A stretch of 64,000 nt of DNA from Apostichopus japonicus (GCF_037975245.1 NC_092575.1:26068841-26132840); one strand, 5' to 3'; positions 24,322 through 39,300 are shown, counted from the first letter of the stretch. The notes: generated by a model not told the origin, from the sequence alone. Program-made: numbers and translations.

Positions 24322-27300
24322 CTGAAAAAGAGGAAAATAAGTAAAAAAAAAAAAAATAGAGATGTCAGTGCAGGATTTGTCTATAGAATATTCTATTTAA
24401 GATAGGAATTTCAGTGTTGCTTTTGTGAAAAAGCAAAAGAGGATTAAAGAAACATTGTGAGTGCTGGTCACATTGTTTCTGTTTCATGCTTTGCTTTTGA
24501 AGAGAGTTTTCTGTTAAAATATGCAATAAACAAAACAAAAAAAACCTTGAATGCTCTTTCAAGGCAAGGTAGTTGATGATGATGATGAATTTGGCCTGTC
24601 TGTTCAGAGTGGATAAATTGATCACCTTTATCACTTGTCACTTGATTAGTTATAATTAGTTAATCAACTCACATTCATACATAATAACAGCAAAGATTAT
24701 ATGTAGTCTGAATCCAGCAAAAGAAGTATCTAACTAAACCCATCATCAAAATGTCCATTTCCTTAACTGCTTTAATTAGTAAGGTTTTACATCCAATGTT
24801 GATATGAAGTCTGAATCCAGTCAAAGAAGTATCTAACTAAACCCATCATCTATATGTCCATTTCCTTAACCACTTTAATTAAAATTGTTTTATATCCAAT
24901 GTTTATATGAAGTCTGAATCCAGCCAAAGAAGTATCTAACTAAACCCATCATCGAAATGTCTATTTCCTTAATCACTTTAATTAAAACAGTTTAATATTC
25001 AATGTTTATATGAAGTCTGAATCCAGTCAAAGAAGTATCTAATATCCAGTATGATGACTTTGAAAGCAATGAATAGGATGCACCACAGACGTTGAGACCG
25101 ATGTCACAATATCATGGTAACAGTTCAAGTGAGATGGATGCAAAAAAAAACAACCAAATCACAATTAATTTAGTTAAATATATCACAGCAAAACAGAGAT
25201 ACAATAAAACGTCAAAGTTTGAATGTGTTTGAGAAAAGGAAACAGATGGTGCTAAAGCAAACCAGGCAACTCTTTTACTAAAAAAAGTCACTTGAGATGT
25301 TGAGTTAGAGGTACAGGCCAAGAGAGAATTAATTTCCACTTCACTGACTTCAAAATATCTCACCCACTGTCAGAACAAGCTTTCCTTTAATTTGAGTGAT
25401 TAGCAGGAGAATTTGGCTGACTGATTTTTATTTCAAATCACAAACTGTAGCACTAGATATCCCTTCAGTTTGATTACAAGCCCCATCAATTTGAAAACCC
25501 TGCTCAGACATCAGACTAATAGTAGATCTCCTGATCACCAACAGAGTTGATGCCTACATAGCCCCTTTGACACTAACAGAATACACCATGGTCTACCCCT
25601 GATCACTGCCAAGTTTGATACCTGTAAAGCCATTCACACCCCCTGACCCATGCCAAGTTTGATACCTGTAAAGCCATTCACACCCCCTGACCCTTGCCAA
25701 GTTTGGTACCTGTAAAACCATTCACACACTTATAGTACTTGATTGTCTACCTCCAACCAGTCAGATTTGATACCTAGGGTTTAGAATCATATTGGTACTC
25801 AATTATAAAAGAGTACATAATTTCCTGCTATATTCCAACCACATTTCCTTTTCATACCCAACTTCTTTCTTACACTATAACTTTAATATTATGCTCCTAG
25901 TCGTGAACTCTTAACTTTCATAGATTCATCACAGAAACAGCTTTCTAACACAAAAAGTAAACACCTTTTTATCCCAGAGCACTTCAAATGAACGTTCATG
26001 TAACATTCTTTTCTTATCTTTTCTTCTTACAAGACAGAGATTGACATCTCTTCATCCTTCCTTCCACAATTTATGACAACTAATAATTTCCTGTAATGAA
26101 ATCATTTTTTCCTGACGTTTTTCTTATTTTATTGTAACAGACATGATTCGGGCCTTTGGTTCTCAATAACATGATGGCAAGTCTTACTTTCGCATGTATG
26201 GCAATACGGTCTCTCCTCTCCCCTCTGACCATGGTGCTGACTCGGGGGTGGGCTATCTGAGCTGGCCTGGAGAGGGCAGTCTTCGGTATCGTGGAGGTCA
26301 AAGACATCGCAGATGTCACAGAAGAGCCTTGGAGGAGGTCCGTGGTTACTTGGTTCAAGGCTGTGTGAAAAGCATGAAGTTATTTCATAAATCACCCAGT
26401 GTACCTCTAGGAAGGAAAACAGACTACTACATTGTTAATTGCAAAGAGAGGTTGGAACTTCCATGTGATGCAGTGAACATTTCAGAGATAATGACAAAGT
26501 TAATGAGATAATATGGTTGCAAGGAATTACAAAAAAGGATATGCAACCCACTTTGGTAACCTTTGGGTAACCTCAAAGTAAATTTACATCCATAAATTAA
26601 ACATCATTATAAAACACGCAGTAGGCACTTAATGAACACAACCATTCGTTTTCATCTTAAGAAATGATCGTCTATAAACAACATGAACAAATCAGTCATA
26701 CAAAAACAGCAAAAATAAAGAAACATTCGGAAGGTGGGATCCATTTCTACTTAACACGTAAACTCTATAATCTCCTCCAAGAAGCTCGTCAAACCACCCT
26801 AATGCATTGACCAATCTTGCTGGGTTTACATGGTAAAAGTAATAATTTTACTTGGTGAACTTACTCTAAATCTGAGAGATCGTGGTCCATATTTCCGTTC
26901 AGTGTGTATCCATTCTCCATGGCCTCTAGTCTTGCTCTCAGTTCATCGTTCTTGTGTTGTAAGTCTACAATCACAGAGTTTAGGAAATTGACCTGCCCAA
27001 TGAATAAAATAGTTAGAAGTGAAATTTTGAGTGCTTCTTCATTTTATTTGAGTTATTTTAATCATCTTGTAAAATGACTCACAATCGTACATGATAATCC
27101 AAAGGAGACTTGAAAGGGTCAAGCCACATCACGACCTGTTAGTACAGTTGAGAACCAAAGGAACACACAAGTTCCTCAACAAACGATACCAACAACAACA
27201 CACTAAAAGAAAGACCATACGTACTTTAAAGCTGATCTAATATATTTGATGGAATATTTGATGATAATGACTTGGCATGCAGCATTTCATCTCCTTCAGA

Positions 27301-30300
27301 GGAGGAGGAGTTTCAATGTCTTACCTGTCCTTCTGCCATCTCTTTTTCTTCCTGAAGTTGGGAAAGTGCTGGATCTCCTGGAGGTACATCAGAAGTAAAC
27401 AGTAAACAATAAACAAACACATGAGGAAGATGTAAAACATAAAATAATTTTACTTACTTGGAAAGTTACCAGAGAGATGCTACCAGTAACATAACCCTCA
27501 AGTTAGACCTCTGCTCATCTCTCAACAATTACATCAATCTTGTTTTAATTTTTATCCATAGATAAACATCTTCGTAACCATAAGTGATGATCATTTAGCT
27601 GCCTTCCTCCTCTCCCTCCATCAACAGTTCCCCAAACTCTAATCTCTCCGAATCAGTCGCTACCATTATCTCCCCTTTCGCTCCTTCCCAGATCATCCAT
27701 CTTTCTACAAGTTTAATTTTAGTTTATTTCTTTGCCTTAGTTCAATTCATATCAATGTTAAATTCCAACCGTCCTTCCCCGTGTTCCCTCCCTCTCTTTC
27801 CTCCTACACAGACCACTCACCATCTTCATCAAGATCCCCTGGATTTGACGATTTCTCCCATCTGTTCTGTGTCTGCTGTTGAACATCTTGGAGGGACGTT
27901 TCCAGCTTGGCGACTTTATCCTCTAACAACAGTTTTTCATTCTCCAACTTCTCTATTCTCTCCTTTTGACTACCCGCTTCTGAAACTTCCGCTCTAAGTA
28001 CTGTTACCTGAAATAAACAAATGTAACATTCAGTCAAACATTGAACTTTAAAATTCACTCAAAATTGGCTTTTCAAAATTTCACTTACAGATTTTTAACA
28101 TTCATACAGTCCAAACTGTAATTTAATAAAGCAATTTGTAACAAATCGACTTTAAAGCTCTTTGTAACAAATCTGTGGATTGATTCCATTCCTTAACCCT
28201 ATAAAAATTAAAAGACACACCCACATGTATCTCACATGCCACGATTCAGTTATAATATACAAAAATGTTGAGAATGTAAACTTGTGAGAGAGGATTGAAG
28301 TAGACAGACCATGTATGGGCACAAAGATAAAATGGGTAAAATGGAGGGTGGGGGTGGGTTGGGGGCAGGTGGTGAGGGGTAGGTATCTATTTACCTCTTG
28401 TTTGTAATGTTGCACCTGGGGTGCAGGGGGGTGGGGGTGAGGGGTAGGTATCTACCTCTTGTTTGTAATGTTCCACCTGGGGCAGGGGGTGGGGATGGGG
28501 GGCAGGTGGTGAGGGGTAGGTATCTATTTACCTCTTGTTTGTAATGTTCCACCTGCTGGTCATGTTCTGCTACTAATCCATTAGTAACATTGATGGTCTG
28601 CTGCAAGGCTGATTTTTCCTCCTCAAAACGGGACATTTCTTCTTCGAGTCTGAAAAATAAACCAAAGAGACAACTTCCATTAGTCACTAAGTATTTTGTT
28701 TGTATTACGCTGTCGACAATTCTGCCAAAGCCTACGAGTATTAACCAGATTAAACTATAATTTATCTAACCGAGACAATATGCTAGATGTTTTCACAAAG
28801 TGAAGGTTGACGATGGAGTAATTAATAAATCTGATTCCATTTCTCATTTACCCCAGATACTTTGACATGTTTAGCATTAATCAAGTCCAGCAAAGACAAT
28901 TGTGTGTCCAGCATTAATCAAGTCCAGCAAAGACAAAAGTGACACAAGAAACTTAAACAACTATTTCATGACAGTTTCAAAGAGATGATTTATTACTAAC
29001 TTTTTCTTGAGGTCTTCCAGTTCTTTGGTTAGAGTTGTATTTTCTTTCATCATCTGCTACAGAAACAAAAACCAATGTACAGAAAAGTAAAAGGTTGAGA
29101 GGAAGGGTAGGGAGCGGGAGGGGGGGGGGTGATAAAACCCTAATAAGGTAACTTACTTTCTACGGTAAAACAAATATGTTTACATTTTTATCTTTATGAT
29201 GCAACTTAAACTGATCCCTAGAGCTGCCAACTTTCAAGTTTAAGCAATCCAATTTTTAACAATCAGCATGACAGATACAACAAATCATTAACTTATCAGA
29301 AATATTGAAATCGAGTTTACAAAGGGTTTCACAATTTCGACCCTGGTGACCCCAAATGACCTTTGACCTCCACCAAAAGCAATGGGCTACTGGTATGTTA
29401 AATGAATTACTGCAATAGAAAATTTGTATGAGGTACATGCCTGTGGGAACTGATATGAGGCCATGACATGCTTAATAATACACGTAAAAACTGCTGACTT
29501 GACAAAAAATAGCACTTTTCATACACTTCTTACACTTCCTGCATCACAATATATAGCAATTATTGGGCGAATGTCTTTCAATGATTCCAATTATACCTCA
29601 GATCCAGCGGATTCCTTGTCTTTCACGGACTGTAAATTCTGTTCCATGCTGACCTTTTCTGTCTCCATGCTTGTCACCTTTGACCTTTCCGATTCCAGCT
29701 CTTTCTTCAAGTCGGCTCTGTAATGACAGAGATGGACACATTTGTATTGTAGGAAACTAAGAAGAGTATCAAACAGATTAAATAGAGAACCTTAACACAC
29801 TGCATCCACATTGATTGAAGCACGCAGCCTGTATGGGTCCAACAGCATAAAACAGGAAGATGAAATCAAATGAACAATCATATTGAACTGTAAAAGATTG
29901 AGGACTCAATATTGTAAACTGTCCACTAGCTAATGGCTAGCATGGCAGGACTATCTGGCTACCTGGGGGTGGGAGGGGGTTGTGGCAAATTCATGGCATA
30001 TCCTTACTGATATTCCTACAATACAACCTATATGATCATCTGAAAATTGTAAAATTTGGAAAAACTGTAAACCCATCAAAGAATACCTCATGTTCGTACG
30101 GCCAAAAATTTTGGCCGTTTGTGGAAAGTGTCAAAAGTAATTTTCTCTAAACCAGTTCACCTTATATGTATATATTTCCCCTAATGAAGTGTTGGTTTGT
30201 ATTAATTGATGTTTTCTATTATAAATATAAGACACCTCTGATCTATTCTTGTAAATAATTGATAGGAATACCATGTCATTTCAACTAATAGGGTAAATTA

Positions 30301-33300
30301 ATTGCATTTTTCTTTTATTATTTTCATTTTAATCAACAGTACTATCCTAACGTCCGAATATTTTTATAAACACAGGTGGCATAAATGTAGCCTATAACAT
30401 GCACGTACACATCAAGCTATCATATCATGTCTGTGATAACTGAACATGTCTATTACTAGTATGATCATGCTGAATGCATTTAATGAGCATTCGGTGTTGA
30501 ATGTCAGAACGGATAATTTTATACCCTGGCGACATCTGACTGTTGCATGATATAAAACAAATACTTTACTAATCCTGCAGCCTCATTAGCATACAACCTG
30601 TGCCTTAACAACCAATCAAAGAAAGAGAGAGAGTGAGAGACTGATACCTTCAGCTCAAACTACTTACACCTGGCTCTTCAAGGTTTCCATACCGGACTGG
30701 CCTTGTTGCGCTTTCATCAACTCTTCTCGAGCCGTGTCGAGTTCCCTTTGCAGATTTGAAGATCTTTGTTCTGATTGCTGGAGATCATTTTGTCGAGATG
30801 AGTTGTCGGACTGAAGGTCAGTGATGGTATCCTCTAGTTCTGACACCTTTCGTTCTTTCTGCTCCAAGGTTTGTTTTGTTTCGGTTCTATCAAGAAAATG
30901 GGTCGGCAGATTACAAATAGAGGAAGTTTGATTTGAGTTTTGAGTCAGCAATTTCTGGCAATTTTTTACAGAATATCTCTGAAAATTTAAAAATTATGTA
31001 GCAATTATATTTAACTAAGACACCCCTCCTCACATAATAAACCTTAATAAAGGAGCACTTAATAATTAATCTCTATGTTGAATATTTAATCACCTAGACA
31101 AATTTTCATATTGGTATATTAAAATCACATGCAAACAACAAATAACAAAGATAGCTTGACTTAATTTTTTTTTTTGGGGGGGGGGAGTTTAGTATTCCAA
31201 GTTATGAAAAAATTCATGAAAAAAAAAAAATTATCAACCAAAATTGCTTTGCTTGGTTTGTGACAACTATTGTAAAATGATGGCATAACACTTGACACTA
31301 TTCCAGGAATACCACTGGAGGTATTAGTTTGCCTTTAACCTCTCTCCTGGGAGATTTACTCACAGTTGTGATTTGAGTGAAGTGACATCAGCATCGCTCT
31401 TCTCGGTGGTCTTCTGCACTGCTTCGTACTGCTGCTTGGAACTATCAAGCTGTCTCTGTAGGATCTCCATCTCCTTCTGCATCTCCTCGTTCTGATCTTT
31501 GGTCGCCGCAAGCTGGGAGAGGAGGGTCTGCTCTGTCTCTTCCAATCGCTGGGCCTTTGTCTGACTCAAGTCAAGAGCCTGCTTTGTGTCCATTCTGAAA
31601 GAGAAGAGAAGATTAAAATGTGGAGTGATCCTTAAAACTGTATTGGAGACGATAAATCAATTAAAGTCATCACTTTTATCACTCTTATTGCCCTCTACCT
31701 TGGTTTTACTAAACCTTACAAAATGTATCTTTGTGTAGCATAACATGGTATAAGATAGCATAGCACAGCATGATGTAGTAAAGTGCACAGCTATCAGCCA
31801 TGCTGTTTACAGAACCAGAATGCTATGCAGCGGTTTTGTACACTAAAGAACAACATTTGTCATCATTTGCTGGTAAACAAAGACATTAATGTCAGTACTG
31901 TTATGCAAACTATGACCAATAGATTAGTCTAACTCAGGGTTGTCCAACCTTTTGCAGAGGAGGGCCACATGGAATGATTATGATGAAGGAGGGGGCCACA
32001 TGAACCCTACGCTCGATCTTTTGCCCGAAGCCCAAGGCAACAAAATGTGAGCACTGCGCGCGGAGCGCACTGACTTATTTTCGTTCCTGATAAAACAGAT
32101 GAATAAAGTACAGCCGCCCGACCCCCCCCCCTCCTCCGCTGAGAGTGTCACACAAACTGACCTGTATGCAGTTATTTGGACCCAGAAGGTTCGAATGATT
32201 GATTATATAGCTTCAAATTGTTATCAATAAATCTGCTCACTAAAATTTCGCACCGTACAGCATCTCTGGCGGGCCGGACGCAACCCTGCGGCGGGCCGGA
32301 CTGTGGCCCGCGGGCCGAAGGTTGGACAACCCTGGTCTAACTTATGAGAGATCTTTATTTTGAATTGTGACACCATATCAAAAGAAACTTCTCATTTCTA
32401 CTAGTTGTGAATGAAAATGAGGTAAACTTCCAAATTTCTTAGTTTTTTTTTTTCTTTTGGTAAAGGGAGTTTGTACACCAAGATCCAGAGATTTCATGGT
32501 AGTTCTATTATCATTTCTATCCAAATAACATCAAGCTATATTGATGATTCATTCTTCACTTTCTGCATTCAGGTGCAACTGTTTATTGACTCAACAAACC
32601 AAACTAAACTCTTTTGACAAACTGTTTTTCTCCATAAACAAAGTGTCATACCTTATTAATCTTGCTCCAAATTCTTATCACTTCCCAGTGTTTGTTGTTA
32701 AATGTTTCTTAGTTCGGCCTTCTAGCTTTCTCTCTTATATGGCTACTTACCCACACAATGGTAAGAACTCTCACTGATAAGTATCCTTGGCATACCCACA
32801 CATTTAACATTCACTAAATTGAACCAGTGTGGAGAGTACCTTGGCATACCAACACATTTAACATTCACTAACTTGTGTGGAGAGTACCTTGGCATACCAA
32901 CACATTTAACATTCACTAACTTGTGTGGAGAGTACCTTGGCATACCAACACATTTAACATTCACTAACTTGTGTGGAGAGTACCTTGGCTTACCCACACA
33001 TTTAACATTCACTAACTTGCACCTGTGTGGAGAGTACCTTGGCATAACCCACAAGGTGTATGCCCTGGCATACTTATCAAATATTCATACACTTACAACT
33101 CTAGCTGCCCGGCGTAAACCATTGCCAAATATATTAAATATTTATATCATCACCCACTTTGCACAGCTGTTTCTTTACTGTACCATCATGTCCCCTTTCA
33201 GAGCACTGGTAGTGTCAGTATGAGCAGTATGTAACTCTCTGTAACTGTCCACTTGTTTCCTTAAGCTGCCTAACTCCTAGCATACTTATTGAATATTCAT

Positions 33301-36300
33301 AAACTTACAGCTCTGCCTGGAGAATACCCTGACTGCTCTGTCCTTCTTGTTGAGCAGCTGTTACTTGCTCTCTGTAACTGTCCACTTGTTTCCTTAAGCT
33401 GCCTAATTACCTAGCATACTTATTGAACATTCATAAACTTACAGCTCTGCCTGGAGAATACCCTGACTGCTCTGTCCTTCTTGTTGAGCAGCTGTTACTT
33501 GCTCTCTGTAACTGTCTACTTGTTTCCTTAAGCTGCCTAACTCCTAGCATACTCATTGAATATTCATAAACTTATAGCTCTGCTTGGAGAATACCCTGAC
33601 TGCTCTGTCCTTCTTGTTGAGCAGCTGTTACTTGCTCTCTGTAACTGTCCACTTGTTGCTGCCTAACTCTTAGCATACTTATTGAATATTCATAAACTTA
33701 CAGCTCTGCCTGGAGGATACCCTGACTGCTCTGTCCTTCTTGTTGAGCAGCTGTTACTTGCTCTCTGTAACTGTCCACTTGTTTCCTTAAGCTGCCCAAC
33801 TCCTCCTCAAGAGAAATCTTGGCTTGTTGAGCAGAATGTAACTCCGCACTCATGGATTTATGGGATGAATCAAGGTTTTCCAGTTTACCAACTTTCTGTT
33901 CCAGTTCCTGTTTCGTGTCTGTCCTATATTGTGAAAATGAACCAAAACAGTGTATCACAAATCTCATAAGTTGTTGAATGTCAAACTTTGATATAACAGG
34001 TAGAGTGAAGCAATATTTATATCAAATTTTAGAAATTAGTAACAGAATATGTTTTTTTATGATTTAATAACAGAATATTTTATCATCTACTTCAGGAGCC
34101 CTTGTCAAAACAAAGACCGCTGAGCTACATGTGGCCCACAGTGGCCTCCTGGTCTCTAGTAACTGAAGTTTGTTAGCCATACCAGTTACTAGTAATTGCA
34201 AATGCAAATTACACTAGGGCGGGATAAAACTGAGATGCAAAATCATTGTAGAAGGTGTGTAAGGCAACCATCAGTATTTTATTTTGTAATGAAATCAAAC
34301 ACCAAAATGTGTGTTTAGTTGCAAACATGACCAGCTGTATGAAGTTGTTACTCACAATATGGCCTCCAAGCCTGTAATCTTTTAGTTGCAAACACAACCT
34401 ACAGTATGTATGAAGTTGTTACTCACAATTTGGCCTCCAAGCCTGTTATCTTTTAGTTGCAAACACAACCTATGTATGCAGTTGTTACTCACAATATGGC
34501 CTCCAAGCCTGTTATCTTTAAGTTGCAACACAAGCTATGTATGAAGTTGTTACTCACAATATGGCCTCAAGCCTGTTATATTTTAGTTGCAAACACAACC
34601 TATGTATGCAGTTGTTACTCACAATATGGCCTCCAAGCCTGTTATCTTTAAGTTGCAAACACAAGCTATGTATGAAGTTGTTACTCACAATATGGCCTCA
34701 AGCCTGTTATCTTTTAGTTGCAAGCACAAGCTATGTATGAAGTTGTTACTCACAATATGGCCTCAAGCCTGTTATCTTTTAGTTGCAAACACAACCTATG
34801 GCAGATTTCACAATCAGATGGTCCAAAAGCTCCCACAGTATTAAAAAAATTAAGTTTGTTTCAAGTTATGTAATACACATGTTTTTTATTCTTTGACATC
34901 TCAGTGAAGTGAAAATGGAATGTAGAAGATAAAATATGGTGCAAATTTTGGAAAATTTACTACTCTAAATTGCAGAGTCACACGAAGTCACAATCCATTC
35001 GAATCTCACCCTTCCCTCTTTTTAATCCCCAGGAGATACAAGGAAAGTCCTAGTCCCATAATTCTTCAGTTATGGAAAGCACCAATGTTGCAGACTATAA
35101 CTAGTATAAAAGATATTATTTAAAAATTCTTAATTTAATTTTAGCTTGTTACAATCGACATTGATGTGATTGGACGGACATTTATGATAAAATATCAATT
35201 AATAGTTCACTTAAAAAATTAATAAGAAGAGAAAAGAATTTGATTTTGTTGCAATGTGTTAAGGACATTTGCTTTATAACAAATAAACACAAAAACTGTC
35301 TTTAAATTGCATAATTAGCTTAACAATACAAAAACTTTTTCAATTTCACACATAACCATTGGACGGACACCACAGTTATGTGTGAATTTCACACATAACC
35401 ATTGGACGGACACAGAGTTGCAGTATGTGTGAATATTACACATAACCATTGGAATGAAGCATTGTTTTGAAAACATTCAGAATAGTTATGCAAACTACTT
35501 GATTCTGTTTCATCCATTTCTATCTTTTATGTCTATTTAACTTACTGTACAGATATATGTTGCAAGGGTAGAACAGCAAGTGTATGGATAAATTCACACA
35601 CTCCAACTGAGTCAGAGGTATCTGACTGTCACCACATATATTGCAATGAATTCAACAGCAAAAAGGGAAAATTTAATATAAAGTTTGCAGGCATATTGAA
35701 TTCACCTTTAATTACTGCATTTAATTGACTGAATTGATGTTATAGAATTGTATAATTGGTTTTTAACTTGTAACATCCGACATGGACGGACATTTATGGT
35801 AAATTATCAGGTAAAAGTTCACTTAATAACATACTCAGAAGAGAAAAGAATTTGATTTGTGTTAAAAGATGTTAAGAACATTGCTAAATAACAAGTAAAC
35901 ACAAAAACTGCCTTTAAATTGCATGTAGCTTGACAATACAAAACACTTTGTTTAATTTCACACATAACCATTGGATGGACACAGAGTTATGTGTGAATTT
36001 CAAAAATAACTTATGGAGTCATTGGTTTAAATATGTATACTTAATACCCATTCACAGGGAAATTCGTTAGAAAGCCTTACATTAACAAGAGAATTAATTG
36101 CCAGGCCATGCCCCTCATAAATGTGCATGACATTAATTGCATCACACATCAGCATGTGTAGCTAGGTTACCTACCAATATCACCATATCAAGTTTTTGTT
36201 TGAGAAATTCAACCTTTTGATTGCCAAGTTATTGCAATATATAAAGATTTTTACCCTTTGACCTCATTAAGTAGGTATTAAAATTAATAGTGTTCATCTG

Positions 36301-39300
36301 GTAATAATCAATAGCTCCCTTGTCAAGTTATGGTGCATACAAACTTATGCTAAATAAATTACGCTAAGCATGCGTCCTCATCAATATGCATGAGGTGAAA
36401 TTCACATCAGAAAGTTTGGGCTACATACCAATCTAACCATACCAAGTTTGAAAAAATCTGACATGTGCTTGAGAAGTCATTGCACTTTGATGTTTGACCC
36501 TGTGACCTCATTAATATTCATGAATGAGCACCAAATTCAATTGGGTTCAACATCTTATTATGGGCCACCCACTCACCAAGTATGCTATTGATCAATGGTT
36601 CCCTTGTCGAGTTATCATTCATACAAACCAAAAAACTCAGACCCGCCTCTCCATTAATATGCATGGTATCAATTACAACATGCATCAGCATGTATAAATG
36701 GTCTACCAATATCACAACACCAAATTTGAAGGAATTCAGACTTAGTTAGACAAGTTATTGCAATTTGAAGATTTTGACATTCGACCCTGTGACCTCATTA
36801 ATATTCATGAATGAGCACGAATTCATCACTGCTAACTTCCCCTTCCGGCGGCATCCACTACATTATTTCCCAATCCTCACATTCTCTGTTCTGTTTCCTT
36901 GCAATGCAATGCGACAGCTACTAATTTACTACCCCAAACTTGCAAACTGAGTAGGCCTAGGAATACAACTACAAAAAAATCGCAAAACTGGTACTAGAAG
37001 TACAGATGTATGTAGGGCAGCCATTTGCAAAAACTGTATTTTAGTCATAAACATCGCTCACAATGTGTACTTAAACATCGGAGAAGCGTTAATTCTTCAT
37101 CTGAATACTTGACATGGTCCAACGATCTAATTTGATGCAGCAGCTTTAAGTTTACATTTGTTACTCGCAGTGCCCGATATTGCGCAATGTCTGTCCCCTC
37201 GCACGTTATCCTAGCGTTATCTGTCCCCTAACATAACGTGCGCTAAGCCGATTACGATGTAATGGCCTTACATCTAACCATTGACACTATTGTGTGTGGT
37301 ATGTCAACTACGATAAGAAAGATGGTAAACAAATATAAAAATGAGCTAATTCGTCCTTGTTTCTTGTTTTGAGCTTAAGATTTGTAAGAAATAGTATTTC
37401 GCACGTAACACTTTCGCACACGTAACACATGGGACGGAATTTCTTCACCGTATCATATAGTTACGAAAGTGTTGGTTTAGAACGTTACAGCTTGTGTTTA
37501 CCAATAGTGCGAAATCAGAGGCAGATTGTGGAGGGTGCACTGAACAAAATAATTTCCATACGATGTTTATATCCGTGACGATGTATTATGTCACACGTAA
37601 CGGAAATTTGGACGGACATAACGTGTGATTTATGAAAAACTACACAATTACAGGAGATTAGGTTTGATCGGGGATATTTTATTGTTATTATATAAGATAC
37701 ACTTGAGCAATGTTTACACAACAAAATCGTAATTTTTTTTAATCGTGTTGACAAGAAATAAGGCATACATTATTTTACATATTTTGGACGGAAATAATCT
37801 GGGAAATTGTCACTTATTGAGATACATCCACAAGGTACAAAATACCAATAAAGACAAAGAGACACCACTTACTTTATACATAATTCTTATCTTCATTGAA
37901 TGAGCAAAATTTATTTCAGTTGCTCTTCATTCTCACAATGTACATACCAATTATTTAAGCAACACCTATTTGTGGGAGTTGAGTCCGTCCATTTTTGTAC
38001 AAAAAAAAAATTTCATCATTATTTTTCAAAGAAAATAAATGAACAAAATAAAAAATATTATCTTTTTTATTTCAAATGCATGAGTTGTTCAAATTAATGA
38101 CAAAGACTTGTAATTATTTAGAGCACACAGCAGTACAGTGTACTTCAAACTGACTATGCTGGTTTGGACCATCAAACTGTGAAATCTGCCCTATGTGTGC
38201 AGTTGTTACTCACAATATGGCCTCCAAGCCTGTTATCTTTAAGTTGCAAACAAAAGCTATGTATGAAGTTGTTACTCACAATATGGCCTCCAAGCCTGTT
38301 ATCTTTAGTTGCAAACACAAGCTATGTATGAAGTTGTTACTCACAATATGGCCTCCAAGCCTGTTATCTTTAGTTGCAAACACAAGCTATGTATGAAGTT
38401 GTTACTCACAATATGGCCTCCAAGCCTGTTATCTTTAAGTTGCAAACACAAGCTATGTATGAAGTTGTTACTCACAATATGGCCTCAAGCCTGTTATATT
38501 TTAGTTGCAAACACAACCTATGTATGCAGTTGTTACTCACAATATGGCCTCCAAGCCTGTTATCTTTAAGTTGCAAACACAAGCTATGTATGAAGTTGTT
38601 ACTCACAATATGGCCTCCAAGCCTGTTATCTTTAAGTTGCAAACACAAGCTATGTATGAAGTTGTTACTCACAATATGGCCTCAAGCCTGTTATCTTTTA
38701 GTTGCAAGCACAAGCTATGTATGAAGTTGTTACTCACAATATGGCCTCAAGCCTGTTATCTTTTAGTTGCAAACACAACCTATGTATGCAGTTGTTACTC
38801 ACAATATGGCCTCCAAGCCTGTTATCTTTAAGTTGCAAACACAAGCTATGTATGAAGTTGTTACTCACAATATGGCCTCCAAGCCTGTTATCTTTAGTTG
38901 CAAACACAAGCTATGTATGAAGTTGTTACTCACAATATGGCCTCCAAGCCTGTTATCTTTAGTTGCAAACACAAGCTATGTATGAAGTTGTTACTCACAA
39001 TATGGCCTCAAGCCTGTTATATTTTAGTTGCAAACACAACCTATGTATGCAGTTGTTACTCACAATATGGCCTCCAAGCCTGTTATCTTTAAGTTGCAAA
39101 CACAAGCTATGTATGAAGTTGTTACTCACAATATGGCCTCAAGCCTGTTATATTTTAGTTGCAAACACAACCTATGTATGCAGTTGTTACTCACAATATG
39201 GCCTCCAAGCCTGTTATCTTTAAGTTGCAAACACAAGCTATGTATGAAGTTGTTACTCACAATATGGCCTTCAAGCCTGTTATCTTTAAGTTGCAAACAC

